Notes: generated from the letters alone by a model not told the origin. 32,311 nucleotides of DNA from Desulfovibrio sp. (GCA_017454325.1 JAFTDG010000105.1:1-32311), one strand, 5' to 3'; numbered from the stretch's first letter, positions 8,064 through 16,935 are shown. Program-made: numbers and translations.

Positions 8064-9449
8064 TCAACCCTGTGCCAACCAGGTATGCAATTCTTGCAGC
8101 TGATACGCGACAGATTTCGGCCCAGTGCCCCCGAATGTTTCTCGCCGGCGAACGGCCGCAGCGTAGTCCAATACTGAATAGACATCAGCATCAATATGCG
8201 GAGTAATTGCCTGCAATTCTTCAAGGCTAAGATCTTCCAAGCCTTTGTTTGCGCCCTCGGCAACAGCCACAGCACGTCCGGTAACGTGATGCGCCTCGCG
8301 GAAGGGTAGCCCCTTGCCTACCAGATAGTCGGCAAGTTCTGTGGCATTGCAGAAACCAGCTTTACAGGCATTGTGCATACGCTCGGTACAAAACGTCAGT
8401 TCCCCCACCATGCCTGCCATAAGTTCAAGGGAAGATTCGACAGTGCGCGTGGCATCCAGAAAGCATTCCTTATCTTCCTGCATGTCACGGTTATAGGCCA
8501 GGGGCAGCCCCTTCATCACCGTCAAAAGACCTGTGAGTGCGCCGTATACACGACCAGTTTTACCACGCATGAGCTCGGCCACATCTGGATTCTTTTTTTG
8601 TGGCATGATGGAAGATCCTGTAGAATAGCCATCTGGCAACCGTACAAAACCAAAAGCCGGGTTTGCCCAGAGAATGATTTCCTCACAAAGACGTGAGAGA
8701 TGCATCATAATAATTGCGCCATCAAACAGGGCTTCAAGAACAAAATCACGATCAGATACGGCATCCATGGAATTGTTATATACGTGGGCAAAACCCACCT
8801 CGTCGGCAACCGACTGCGGATCAAGGGGGTAAGTAGTACCGGCCAAGGCAGCCGCGCCCAAAGGAGAGACACGAACACGTTTGCACGTATCTTCCACACG
8901 TTGGAAGTCGCGACGGAACATCCAGCAATAGGCGAGCAGATGGTGTGCCAGACTGACTGGTTGGGCTGGTTGCAAATGCGTGCAGCCAGGTAAAATAGTT
9001 TCCCTATGTTCTTCCGCACGATGCAGAAGTGCAGTACAAAGTGATGCCAGTTTCTTTTGCCATACAACCATATGGTCAGCAACATAGAGGCGGAAAGTAA
9101 GGCCAACCTGATCATTGCGGCTGCGGCCAGTATGTAATTTTTTCCCAGTATCGCCAATCAGCTCCGTCAGCCGTGCTTCAATGTTCATATGCACGTCTTC
9201 CAGTTCTGCTTTCCACGCAAAAGTATTGGCGTCAATTTCAGAACGCACCTGCTCAAGACCGTTTACAAGTTTGTCAACTTCTTCACTGCTGATCACACCT
9301 TGCCGACCAAGCATACGTGCATGAGCCTGGGAAGCACGGATATCCTGTGCATAGAGTGCACGGTCAAAGGTTTGCGAATCTGTATAGCGCGCAACAGCTT
9401 CTTTGGGGCCTTCGGAAAAACGTCCACCCCAGCTTTGGTTAGTGTTCAT
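8064..9449 (-). CDS. argH: Argininosuccinate lyase
   Basis: ArgH splits argininosuccinate into arginine and fumarate, the last step of arginine synthesis. It is a cytosolic homotetramer of the fumarase/aspartase superfamily. The 461-residue product starts [15 protein letters not shown] and carries the superfamily signature [12 protein letters not shown] with the catalytic serine loop, then [11 protein letters not shown]. Full length. The ATG at 9449 sits 21 nt after the argG stop, with GGAG just upstream. It is the second gene of an argG-argH operon. Confidence 0.97.
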   Translation of the reverse strand: MNTNQSWGGRFSEGPKEAVARYTDSQTFDRALYAQDIRASQAHARMLGRQGVISSEEVDKLVNGLEQVRSEIDANTFAWKAELEDVHMNIEARLTELIGDTGKKLHTGRSRNDQVGLTFRLYVADHMVVWQKKLASLCTALLHRAEEHRETILPGCTHLQPAQPVSLAHHLLAYCWMFRRDFQRVEDTCKRVRVSPLGAAALAGTTYPLDPQSVADEVGFAHVYNNSMDAVSDRDFVLEALFDGAIIMMHLSRLCEEIILWANPAFGFVRLPDGYSTGSSIMPQKKNPDVAELMRGKTGRVYGALTGLLTVMKGLPLAYNRDMQEDKECFLDATRTVESSLELMAGMVGELTFCTERMHNACKAGFCNATELADYLVGKGLPFREAHHVTGRAVAVAEGANKGLEDLSLEELQAITPHIDADVYSVLDYAAAVRRRETFGGTGPKSVAYQLQELHTWLAQG

Positions 9450-9470
9450 CGCTCTCCCGTATTTGAAATG

Positions 9471-10676
9471 CTATTTCCCAAGTTTCTTCTGCACGGCAGC
9501 ATGTAGACGCAGACGCAAGCTATTGAGACGAATAAAGCCTGCCGCATCCTTATGGTCATAGTCACCGCCTTCAAAGGTCGCAAGGTCTTCTGAAAAGAGG
9601 GAATAGGGGGATGTACGGGCCAGAGGCCATACTCCGCCCTTATAGAGTTTAGCATGTACCGTGCCAGTGACAGTTTCTTGTGACGCATCCATGAATGCCT
9701 GCATGGCCTCACGTTCTGGAGAGTACCAAAAGCCATTGTATACGCACTGTGAATAGCGCACAGCTAGCATGTCGCGGATACCCAGAAGTTCGCGGTCCAT
9801 GCAGATGCCTTCCAAATCACGGTGCAAAGCGAAAAGCAGGGTACCGGCTGGGTTCTCATAAACGCCACGACATTTCATACCAACAAAACGATTTTCAACC
9901 ATGTCGTCACGGCCTATGCCATTACGACCGGCCAAGTCTGCCAAGGTTCTGATAATCGCTGCAGGGGAGAGGGATTCACCGTTAACAGCTACGGGGTTAC
10001 CATGCAAAAAATCAACACTAATAATTTCAGGAGTATCCGGAGCCTGTTCTACGGGCACACATCGCTCATGGCACGAAGCATCAGGAGTATTACCAGGGTC
10101 TTCCAGCTCGCTGCCTTCAAAACTTGTGTGCAGCATATTGGCGTCCATACTGTAACGCTTGGCACCACTTGAAATGGGAATGCCATGTTTTGCTGCAAAA
10201 GCTGTGAGAGCTGTACGTGACATAAGCTCCCATTCACGCCATGGGGCAATCACCTTGATGTCTGGTGCTAGAGCCGCCACAGAAAGTTCAAACCGAACCT
10301 GGTCATTTCCCTTGCCTGTAGCGCCATGAGCAACGGCATCTGCACCTTCCTTACGTGCAATGTCTACCAGAGCCTTGGCGATGAGAGGACGGGCAATAGA
10401 TGTGCCTAACAGATAGCGGCCTTCGTAACGTGCTGCCCCGCGCATCATTGGGAAAACAAAATCACGGGCCATCTCTTCGCGTAGGTCAAGCACAAAGGCT
10501 TTTGAAGCGCCGGTCTTCAGTGCTTTTTCTTCCACGCCCGAAAGATCTTCCGGCTGCCCAAGGTCGGCAGTAAGAGTTATAACCTCACAGTGATAGGTTT
10601 CCAAAAGCCATTTGAGTATTACGGATGTATCCAAACCGCCAGAATAGGCGAGCACAACTTTTTTTACTTGTTGCAT
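9471..10676 (-). CDS. argG: Argininosuccinate synthase
   Basis: ArgG joins citrulline and aspartate with ATP to form argininosuccinate. The 401-residue product starts [31 protein letters not shown] (12-18) is the ATP-pyrophosphatase loop. Downstream, [13 protein letters not shown] and GMKCRGVYE are family-typical. Normal length. The ATG at 10676 has GAGGGAG 7 nt upstream. It is first in the operon with argH, and the upstream gap holds an inverted repeat around a plausible promoter (10708-10755). Confidence 0.97.
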   Translation of the reverse strand: MQQVKKVVLAYSGGLDTSVILKWLLETYHCEVITLTADLGQPEDLSGVEEKALKTGASKAFVLDLREEMARDFVFPMMRGAARYEGRYLLGTSIARPLIAKALVDIARKEGADAVAHGATGKGNDQVRFELSVAALAPDIKVIAPWREWELMSRTALTAFAAKHGIPISSGAKRYSMDANMLHTSFEGSELEDPGNTPDASCHERCVPVEQAPDTPEIISVDFLHGNPVAVNGESLSPAAIIRTLADLAGRNGIGRDDMVENRFVGMKCRGVYENPAGTLLFALHRDLEGICMDRELLGIRDMLAVRYSQCVYNGFWYSPEREAMQAFMDASQETVTGTVHAKLYKGGVWPLARTSPYSLFSEDLATFEGGDYDHKDAAGFIRLNSLRLRLHAAVQKKLGK

Positions 10677-10707
10677 ACGATTGCTCCCTCTTAAATGTAA
10701 GATTTTA

Positions 10708-10755
10708 AGTATTGTCTAAAAACGTATGAGAGGCAAGTATTTTATGCTAGACAAT
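10708..10755 (-). promoter_or_regulatory. argG promoter candidate with split inverted repeat
   Basis: On the minus strand TTGCCT (10731-10736), 17 bp and AATACT (10708-10713) form a weak sigma70 promoter about 30 nt before argG. Two 8-nt arms, ATTGTCTA (10711-10718) and TAGACAAT (10748-10755), form a perfect inverted repeat bracketing it. One arm overlaps the -10; the other lies just upstream of the -35. Confidence 0.4.
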
Positions 10756-10992
10756 CAAACTGTAGTAAATTGTTTTCTTTGAGTTTAAAAAGTGCAAATT
10801 CTACAGTTTATTTTTATCTTCATGATATAATATTCTTCCTATACTTGCAGTTAGTCGTAAAATTTTGTGTGCAACATCTGCAGACAATGCTGTGGATATA
10901 ACGGCACGGACAGTTTGTGTCTCTCACAGAATTCTAGTCATTCCGCTGTCTGATGAGCATGTGTGTACTTATTTGTGTGGAAAAGAAGGACG
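10756..10992. other. A+T-rich intergenic stretch
   Basis: With 10677-10755 this makes a 316-bp gap between argG and the DUF4116 gene. I see no reading frame with a ribosome binding site, no RNA gene and no strong hairpin. The DUF4116 transcript, coming from the right on the minus strand, must end here, but no clear rho-independent terminator is visible. Confidence 0.5.
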
Positions 10993-11625
10993 TCAATTGG
11001 TTTTCTGTTCACCAAAATACAATTCCCGTATAATGTCCGGATGCCTTCGCAGTTCCTCCGGTATGTATTCTGCCGCCATTGGCTGGCGACGTATAGCAGC
11101 ACGGCATACTTCAAGCGTGCGTAGATTTTGGGGAACATAATTCAGTGCCCATCCATCATTTTGTACAGCCATCAGGCATATTGCTTCATTACAGACCGCT
11201 TCTGGTACATAATGCAAAGCTGCACCAGCAGCAGCCACAGCAGCACAACACACCTCTGAGGTTCTAAATTTTTCAGGGACATACGTCAGGGCTTTCCCAT
11301 CAACAGCTACTGCTGCAAGACATATCTCGATATTTAAAGCCTTTCCGGGTACATACCGTACAGCTGCACCTACTTTTTGTACCGCAATGAGGCACATTTC
11401 AGAAGTACGTAACTCCAGCGGTACCCATTCCAGTGCCCAGCCGTTGCTTTTCACGGACGTAAGGCACATTTCTTCCGTGCGAAGTTCATCAGGAACCCAA
11501 CGAAGTGCTTTCCCGTCTGATTTCACAGCAACGAGGCAAACATCATACGTTCTTTCACTTTCTGGAATTTCTTTTAAGGCTCCGCCAAATTTACGAACCT
11601 TTTCCATCCAGATATTATCAGACAT
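10993..11625 (-). CDS. DUF4116 repeat protein
   Basis: A 210-residue soluble protein built from about eight tandem units of roughly 24 residues with the pattern 'RT-x-E-(V/M)-C-L-x-A-V-x-x-x-G-x-A-L-x-Y-V-P-E-x-L'. Examples are RTEEMCLTSVKSNGWALEWVP and RTSEVCCAAVAAAGAALHYVP. This is the DUF4116 repeat, predicted alpha-helical and of unknown function. It is often found in large repeat proteins of host-associated bacteria and in viruses. No signal peptide. The ATG at 11625 is preceded by GAGGT at 5 nt. It stands alone between argG and the arsR operon. Confidence 0.85.
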   Translation of the reverse strand: MSDNIWMEKVRKFGGALKEIPESERTYDVCLVAVKSDGKALRWVPDELRTEEMCLTSVKSNGWALEWVPLELRTSEMCLIAVQKVGAAVRYVPGKALNIEICLAAVAVDGKALTYVPEKFRTSEVCCAAVAAAGAALHYVPEAVCNEAICLMAVQNDGWALNYVPQNLRTLEVCRAAIRRQPMAAEYIPEELRRHPDIIRELYFGEQKTN

Positions 11626-11719
11626 AACATACCTCGCAATTCAAATCTAAACTCTCCACCACAACGTTACCATATCGCTATGTTGTAAATAAAAATGTAT
11701 CTGCGTGAAGGGTTCTGTG

Positions 11720-11836
11720 TCAATGTAAGTCGTTCTGAATGTTTGCCTTGCATCCCAACGTATGGGCAATATCACGCATAATGTTTTCCGTTTTCTTACA
11801 GCCGGAGCAACCTTGTCCATAAATTTTGATAATCAT
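11720..11836 (-). CDS. 38-residue CxxC protein, truncated thioredoxin-like (TM0996 type)
   Basis: A short reading frame, MIIKIYGQGCSGCKKTENI, then MRDIAHTLGCKANIQNDLH and a TGA stop. The start with its CSGC redox motif (residues 10-13) matches the small thioredoxin-like 'redox-active disulfide' proteins that often follow ArsP-type permeases; those are about 76-80 residues. Here the product stops after 38, and I find no continuation of the fold in the other frames downstream. It has a strong ribosome binding site (GGGAGG, 6 nt before the ATG) and begins 16 nt after the permease stop, so it is probably still translated. It may be a C-terminally truncated relic or a minimal redox peptide. Confidence 0.7.
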   Translation of the reverse strand: MIIKIYGQGCSGCKKTENIMRDIAHTLGCKANIQNDLH

Positions 11837-11852
11837 GAATAACCTCCCTGAG

Positions 11853-12935
11853 TTAGAAAATGAATGCCTGCGCTATATTGAGGAACCAGCCCGCAAGCGT
11901 GAACATTATCAGAAGCATGACGATGAACAGCACTATGAGCTTCCATGTCATAACCTGCTTGAGCATCATGAATTCCGGAAGGCTCGTCGCAACCGAACTA
12001 ATGCAGAAGGCCAGCGTGGTTCCAATGGGCAGTCCCTTGGCGAGCAAGCTTTCCATAACGGGCACTATGCCCGTCGCGTTGGTATACAGAGGAATGCCAG
12101 CCCCCACTGCGAAAGGCACGGTCCACCACTGTCCAGCGCCCAAATGTTCAGCAAACCAGTTCTGGGGCACATAACCATGTAGCCCTGCACCGAGGGTCAC
12201 GCCAAGAACCACCCATACCCACACCTTGCGGAAAATGCTTTTCACTTCCGATATTGCGAAGGCATGGCGCTCTTTAAGGCTGAGGGAATACTGATGCTTG
12301 TCCCCGTGTGGAACCATAGTCAGCGGCGTCATCCGAAACATGGGTTGGAGCCAGCGTTCCGCTTGCAAGACATCCATAATGATACCTCCGATGATGCCAG
12401 CAAGCATGCCCACTGCCACATAGGTGACAGCATACTTCCATCCCAGAAGTCCAAACAGCAACACCACCGCTACTTCATTTATGATTGGCGAGGTGATCAG
12501 AAAGGCCATGGTTATTCCGATGGGGATGCGGGCACTGATGAAACCCAGAAAAAGCGGAATAGTTGAACAGGAGCAGAACGGGGAGACAGCACCGAATATC
12601 GATGCAAGTACATAGCCGAATCCTTTGGTTTTGCCGGAAAGAAAGTTCCTGATGCGTTCAACGTTCACGCCCGCACGCAGCCAGGATATGATGTACACCA
12701 TAAGCACGAGCAGCATCAGAATCTTCGGGGTGTCATAAAAGAAGAATGCTGTAGCATCGCCCAGACTCGTTCCTTTTCTTAACCCCAGAAGCCCATGCGC
12801 AATCCATTCAGAAAACGGAATAAGCAGGGAATAAGCTGCAAACCATGCAACAAGAGATGCTAGCAAAAGTATGGCGTAACGAGCAGTGGTGAATGGTGTG
12901 GAATTTGCTTGTACAGTTTTGGAGCAACAAGACAT
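11853..12935 (-). CDS. ArsP/DUF318-family permease
   Basis: A 360-residue inner-membrane permease with about eight to ten hydrophobic segments. The family mark SPFCSCSTIPLFLGF (residues 118-132, with C121 and C123) is clear, as is TSPIINEVAVVLLFG in the next helix. Characterised ArsP members export trivalent organoarsenicals; others in the family are linked to metals, so the substrate here is open. The N-terminus MSCC carries an extra cysteine pair. The ATG at 12935 has GGAGG at 5 nt. It lies behind arsR and in front of the small CxxC protein, a common operon order, with an ArsR-type palindrome (12961-12979) upstream. Confidence 0.88.
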   Translation of the reverse strand: MSCCSKTVQANSTPFTTARYAILLLASLVAWFAAYSLLIPFSEWIAHGLLGLRKGTSLGDATAFFFYDTPKILMLLVLMVYIISWLRAGVNVERIRNFLSGKTKGFGYVLASIFGAVSPFCSCSTIPLFLGFISARIPIGITMAFLITSPIINEVAVVLLFGLLGWKYAVTYVAVGMLAGIIGGIIMDVLQAERWLQPMFRMTPLTMVPHGDKHQYSLSLKERHAFAISEVKSIFRKVWVWVVLGVTLGAGLHGYVPQNWFAEHLGAGQWWTVPFAVGAGIPLYTNATGIVPVMESLLAKGLPIGTTLAFCISSVATSLPEFMMLKQVMTWKLIVLFIVMLLIMFTLAGWFLNIAQAFIF

Positions 12936-12960
12936 GATGACCTCCGTATTGTATTGTCTA

Positions 12961-12979
12961 ATTGGCTAAAAAGCCAAAT
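12961..12979. promoter_or_regulatory. ArsR-type operator between arsR and the permease
   Basis: TTGGC (12962-12966), 6 nt (TAAAAA) and GCCAA (12973-12977) form a palindrome with the same core and spacing as the larger site in front of arsR (13347-13374). It sits 26 nt before the permease start, so the permease may have its own regulated promoter. Confidence 0.6.
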
Positions 12980-13000
12980 AAAAGCGAAAAAAAAAATGTG

Positions 13001-13333
13001 TCAGTCCTTTTGATTGCTCTGAATCATAGAATATTGCTGTAGAATACGACTTTGGAGCATGGCAGAAGAACAAGCCAGAAAGCTGTCCAAACAGCAAAGA
13101 GAAATAGAGTAATAAATGTTTGTGCCTCGTTTTTCTGAGCTGACAACACCTGCCTCCCTAAGGATGGAAAGATGTTTTGAAACAGTCGACATGTCTGCCC
13201 CGGCAATAGTCTGAAGCTCGCAAACACATTTTTCTCCTGTTCTGAGAGCATCAACCATAAGCAGCCTTGTAGGATGTCCCAACGCTTTGAAAATTTTTGC
13301 CTGAGCTTCAATATATTCTCTGTATGCGTCCAT
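13001..13333 (-). CDS. ArsR/SmtB-family metalloregulator
   Basis: A 110-residue winged-helix repressor. Residues 10-35 form the first helices (AKIFKALGHPTRLLMVDAL). KCVCEL (35-40, C36 and C38) is the cysteine pair used by arsenic-type ArsR sensors. The recognition helix is DMSTVSKHLSILREAGVV (47-64), and the wing is SSEKRGTNIYYSI. Further cysteines at 80, 81 and 88 could contribute ligands. It is expected to repress itself and the permease until a thiophilic metalloid such as As(III) or Sb(III) binds. The ATG at 13333 has only a weak ribosome binding site (AGAGA). A palindromic operator stands just upstream. Confidence 0.9.
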   Translation of the reverse strand: MDAYREYIEAQAKIFKALGHPTRLLMVDALRTGEKCVCELQTIAGADMSTVSKHLSILREAGVVSSEKRGTNIYYSISLCCLDSFLACSSAMLQSRILQQYSMIQSNQKD

Positions 13334-13346
13334 ATTGTCATCTCTT

Positions 13347-13374
13347 CTTTATTTGGCAAATAAGCCAAATAAAG
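13347..13374. promoter_or_regulatory. ArsR operator upstream of arsR
   Basis: A perfect 11-bp inverted repeat: CTTTATTTGGC (13347-13357), 6-nt spacer AAATAA, GCCAAATAAAG (13364-13374). It lies 14 bp before the arsR start. On the minus strand TTGATA followed by TATTTG at 17 bp would put a promoter across it, as expected for autorepression. Confidence 0.75.
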
Positions 13375-13475
13375 AAATTTATCAATACCAATTTTATCAC
13401 AAAATATCACAGAGATAGAGGGCAGAGGAAGGTATGCCTAAATTTTTTTAAATATCCTGGTAAGTATTCATGCAC

Positions 13476-13496
13476 AATACCTAATTGTTAGGTATT
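13476..13496. promoter_or_regulatory. Inverted repeat upstream of the LuxR-type gene
   Basis: An 8-bp perfect inverted repeat, AATACCTA, 5 nt, TAGGTATT, about 100 bp before the regulator gene. It may be an operator, possibly for autoregulation. No T-run follows directly, so a terminator is less likely. Confidence 0.4.
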
Positions 13497-13525
13497 CACA
13501 AATTTTTTACATCTGTCATGATTCA

Positions 13526-13543
13526 TGCCCAGCACACTGGGCA
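13526..13543 (+). promoter_or_regulatory. Leader hairpin before the LuxR-type gene
   Basis: TGCCCAG (13526-13532) pairs perfectly with CTGGGCA (13537-13543) across CACA, 50 nt before the start codon. It is a stable 7-bp stem in the likely 5' leader; role unknown. Confidence 0.35.
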
Positions 13544-13592
13544 GAAGAAAGATAGTCGTTGAGTAGTACCACCCTGAACAAAGGACGCAAGC

Positions 13593-16070
13593 ATGAAACT
13601 CAAGCCGCGAAAGAACAATCCGTATTGTTTTTCCAAGCGTCTTGAGAATGTCCTGACAGATATTCCCGCATACGGCCTTACTGTCATTGAGGCTCCCTCG
13701 GGCTTCGGCAAGACAACAGCGTTACGAGAATATCTGACACGTGAGCATGCACGTGCTGACGTGCGCTGGTATACGTGTTTCGGGGAATCCACGGGCAAGG
13801 CATGGGCGGGTATAAGCAAGCTGTTCGGTGGTTCCGAAGACAGCATTGTGGAGGAACTTTCTGAACTCGGCGAGCCAACTCCAGAAAATCTGGCAGCTCT
13901 TGCCTCCCTGATTTCTAGCTATTCCTGCCCTGAACAGAAATTCTTGGTCATTGACAACTACCAGCTTTTCAACAGCCCGGTGCGAAAACATTGTATCGCC
14001 GCATTTTCCGCTTGCCGTGATGCAAACCTGCACATCATTGTTGTAACGCAACCGCTCAAGGAGGAAGGGGGAGGCCTCACATTCCATCCACAACCGTATC
14101 TCAGTATTACGGCGCGCGACCTGTTTTTCGACAATGCCTGTATTGCCGAATATTGTCGTCTGACGGGCATAACCATCTCCCATGAAAAAATTGCGTCTAT
14201 CCAGATGATCTCAAGGGGTTGGGTGGCGGCCATCCGCCTGCAACTACAGCATTACGGCCACACCGGAAGTCTAACGGATTTCAGCGACATACGCCCCCTG
14301 GTCGAAACCGCTATCTGGAACCGTCTTTCGCGCGAAGAGCGGAATCTCATGATGGGACTTTCCCTGCTGGATGCCTTCAATACCCGTCAGGTCGCCATTC
14401 TAAGTGACGGCATGGCTCTGCCAGATACTGTTGCGGAACTGCTTTCCCAGGATTTTTTCATCCGCCATGTGGCAGACAGGCAAGCTTACGTCATGCACAG
14501 CATCCTACAGGATTACCTGCGGGAACGCTTCTCCATGGAGACGGCAGCATTCAGGAACAGTATGTACCGCAAAGCCGCACTGGCCAGCCTGGAGAATGGC
14601 GATCTGTTTCAGGCGGCGCTTTTCTTCATGGAAGTGGAGGACTACAGGGCCATCCTCTCCCTCCCCATGTCCACACAATATGTCTACGACAATCAAGAAC
14701 GCAATATCACGTCTCTCTTCGAAAGACTGATGGACAAGTGCCCCCTGGAAATATTGCAGGAATACCCGGTTTTTCTCGTACTCATGGCCTATAATTTCTT
14801 CCGGCGCGGCTCACGCACGTATTTTCTGCGCGCTACGGATTTCCTCAGGAATCTGTTGGAAAACAGCAGTGCGGGTCAGGGGCCTAGCTGGGAACGGGCC
14901 TGCGGTGAATACGCCATGCTCATGTCATTCACTGAATACAATGACATCGCCAGAATGGGGGCTTTTCACAGCAGGGCTCTGCAACATTTACAGGCCGTTT
15001 CGGACAATCCCCGCTCCGAAGTCTTCCGGGGCACTATGCCCTTCGGTACGGCATCGGTGCTTTGTCTTTACTGGAATCGAATCGGCGGTCTGAGCCAGCT
15101 GCTGGACCTCATGGACACCTACCTGCCGGTCTATTCTGATCTGGCATCCGGACACGGAGCCGGCGCGGAGCATATTTTCCGTGCCGAAGCAGCTCTTGCC
15201 TCCGGTGATGACATGACGGCAGAGCTTATGGCCCATAAGGCCACCTACCGGGGGCGTAATGCGGGTCAGTACGGGGTCTGCCTCAGCGCCGATCTCATCC
15301 TGGCAGAAATCGGGTTGTTGCGCGGTGATATTGAAACCTACGAAACAGCCCGCGAGAGTCTGGCCCGCAATGCACATGAATCAGGGCAGCATTCCGTGCT
15401 GCGCCTGGGAGAACTGTGCCAGGCAGAGCTGGACCTCAGCATGGGCCGTACGGAGGATATTCCCTCATGGCTTCGCGATGCAGCGGGGATACAGCGCGTG
15501 GTGTATGCCCACAGCATCCCCTATGCACTGATTTTCCACGAGCACTATCTGCTGTTGGAAGGACGTTACACAGAGCTGCACGGTCTTGAAGAGCTTATCA
15601 TGCAGCAGGCCAACACCATGAACTATATCCTTCCCCGGCTCTATTATGCCATTTATCTGGCCATAGCAGAGGCAAAGGAAGGCGCCATGGTTCGGGCTAT
15701 TCCCCATATGGAAGAGGCCTTGCGCCTGGCCCTGCCGGACAAAATGTATTTGCCCTTCGCCCGCCTTGCCCCGGACCTCAAACCGATCTTTCCCCACCTG
15801 TCCAAGCCGGTACCCAAAGAGCTGCAGGCCATCTGTTCCCGCCGTGAAAAGGGCGTGCTGGCCATCCTGAGAAATGATGCGACAGAAGTGTCCCTGTTGA
15901 CACCGCGAGAGCAGGAAGTCGGCGTTCTGGCTCAAGAAAGGCGGACTGCAAAGGAAATTTCCGAACGGCTCTGCATCAGTGTGCATACGGTCAACACCAT
16001 ATTAAAAACAGTATACCGGAAATACCATATAAGCGGCAAAGCAGAGCTGGAGAATATCAAATTGCGTTAG
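13593..16070 (+). CDS. LuxR-family (MalT/LAL-type) ATPase transcription regulator
   Basis: An 825-residue signal-transducing regulator. An N-terminal P-loop APSGFGKTTAL (about 33-43) and a Walker B-like strand FLVIDNYQ form the STAND-type NTPase. A long alpha-helical, TPR-like sensor region follows. The last 60 residues are a LuxR helix-turn-helix: LLTPREQEVGVLAQERRT, then AKEISERLCISVHTVNT. Length and layout match MalT-like regulators that bind a small ligand and activate neighbouring genes. AAGGA stands 7 nt before the ATG. It is the first gene of the plus-strand island; the next gene starts 43 nt later. Its G+C is higher than that of the minus-strand genes to the left. The ligand is unknown. 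Confidence 0.9.
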   Translation: MKLKPRKNNPYCFSKRLENVLTDIPAYGLTVIEAPSGFGKTTALREYLTREHARADVRWYTCFGESTGKAWAGISKLFGGSEDSIVEELSELGEPTPENLAALASLISSYSCPEQKFLVIDNYQLFNSPVRKHCIAAFSACRDANLHIIVVTQPLKEEGGGLTFHPQPYLSITARDLFFDNACIAEYCRLTGITISHEKIASIQMISRGWVAAIRLQLQHYGHTGSLTDFSDIRPLVETAIWNRLSREERNLMMGLSLLDAFNTRQVAILSDGMALPDTVAELLSQDFFIRHVADRQAYVMHSILQDYLRERFSMETAAFRNSMYRKAALASLENGDLFQAALFFMEVEDYRAILSLPMSTQYVYDNQERNITSLFERLMDKCPLEILQEYPVFLVLMAYNFFRRGSRTYFLRATDFLRNLLENSSAGQGPSWERACGEYAMLMSFTEYNDIARMGAFHSRALQHLQAVSDNPRSEVFRGTMPFGTASVLCLYWNRIGGLSQLLDLMDTYLPVYSDLASGHGAGAEHIFRAEAALASGDDMTAELMAHKATYRGRNAGQYGVCLSADLILAEIGLLRGDIETYETARESLARNAHESGQHSVLRLGELCQAELDLSMGRTEDIPSWLRDAAGIQRVVYAHSIPYALIFHEHYLLLEGRYTELHGLEELIMQQANTMNYILPRLYYAIYLAIAEAKEGAMVRAIPHMEEALRLALPDKMYLPFARLAPDLKPIFPHLSKPVPKELQAICSRREKGVLAILRNDATEVSLLTPREQEVGVLAQERRTAKEISERLCISVHTVNTILKTVYRKYHISGKAELENIKLR

Positions 16071-16113
16071 GTCCATGTGTGAAGGGCAATTATGATTTTG
16101 CAGAGAGGTATGT

Positions 16114-16935
16114 ATGCAGAATTTCACTCTGGACAGTATGAGAACCGTATTGGGGACAGTGCTTTTGGCTTGTGTACTGGCAGTGCCCTGTGCACAGCCA
16201 GCGGCTGCTGCGGACGCGCGGCATGCCGCCTTTCTGAAGGCGGCCCGGGCTTTCGTTGTGGATCATAAGTTTCCCGACGGCGAGGCCATAGACAAGGATA
16301 CCATTGATGATGACTTCGCCAGGCCGCCGGGCGTGACGACCGCCCGCTTAGCCATAGACAAGGATACCATTGATGATGACTTCGCCAAAAACAAGCTCGC
16401 GATCGCAGACGTCAACGGCGACGGCAAGCCGGAGCTGCTCGTCCGGTTTGAGAGTGGTACAACGGCTTCACTTCTGGAGTACGTCTGCGGCTTTGACGAG
16501 GCTTCAGGCAAGGTCACCGTGGAGTTCGCCGGCACGCCCGGCCTGGAGTACTACGACAACGGCTGCCTCAAGGAGATGGTTTCGCACAATCAGGGTCTGG
16601 CCGGCGAGTTCTGGCCGTACAGCTTCGCAAAGTACGACCCGAAGAAGGGCAAGTACGAGATGAAGGGCAGCGTCGACGCATGGAGCAGCAAGGAATACCC
16701 CACAAACCCCTTCGACAATAACAAGCCTTTCCCCAAGGCTGTCGACGCGGCTGGCGACGGTTTCGTCTTCTTCATCTCTGACGAGTCATTCACGGGGGCC
16801 AAAGGGCCGGACACGCCCGTGGACACGCCCGTCTATGAGGCGTGGGTCAAGGGGTACATTGGCGGCGCGGAGCCCGTCAAGATGGACTGGGTTCCCGCAA
16901 CTGCGGATGGAATCAAGGCCTTGGAGACTAAATGA
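16114..16935 (+). CDS. Exported protein with VCBS-like Ca-loop, paralogue A
   Basis: A 273-residue exported protein of unknown function. A signal peptide (VLGTVLLACVLAVPCAQPAAAA) is followed by DARHAAFLKAARAFVVDHK. DVNGDGKPELLV has the Asp/Asn/Gly spacing of the calcium loops in FG-GAP/VCBS-type repeats. The C-terminus reads GYIGGAEPVKMDWVPATADG. It is a close paralogue of the protein at 17668-18402. Unlike that copy it has an in-frame 66-bp insertion that repeats AIDKDTIDDDFA. GAGAGG lies 5 nt before the ATG at 16114; a second ATG at 16138 would also leave a signal peptide. It may share a transcript with the LuxR-type gene 43 nt upstream. Confidence 0.85.
   Translation: MQNFTLDSMRTVLGTVLLACVLAVPCAQPAAAADARHAAFLKAARAFVVDHKFPDGEAIDKDTIDDDFARPPGVTTARLAIDKDTIDDDFAKNKLAIADVNGDGKPELLVRFESGTTASLLEYVCGFDEASGKVTVEFAGTPGLEYYDNGCLKEMVSHNQGLAGEFWPYSFAKYDPKKGKYEMKGSVDAWSSKEYPTNPFDNNKPFPKAVDAAGDGFVFFISDESFTGAKGPDTPVDTPVYEAWVKGYIGGAEPVKMDWVPATADGIKALETK
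16285..16387 (+). repeat. 37-bp direct repeat inside paralogue A
   Basis: The same 37 bases, starting GCCATAGACAAGG, occur at 16285-16321 and 16351-16387 with 29 unique bases between. The unit length of 66 bp keeps the frame and adds 22 residues. Paralogue B has the element only once, so this copy gained a duplication. Confidence 0.95.

Noticed and set aside
13024..13410. 128-residue minus-strand frame overlapping arsR
   Set aside because: Out of frame with a clear ArsR winged-helix protein, and it begins upstream of the operator palindrome; a shadow.
15465..15986. 173-residue minus-strand frame inside the LuxR-type gene
   Set aside because: It lies wholly antisense to the TPR-like and helix-turn-helix coding region and has no domain.
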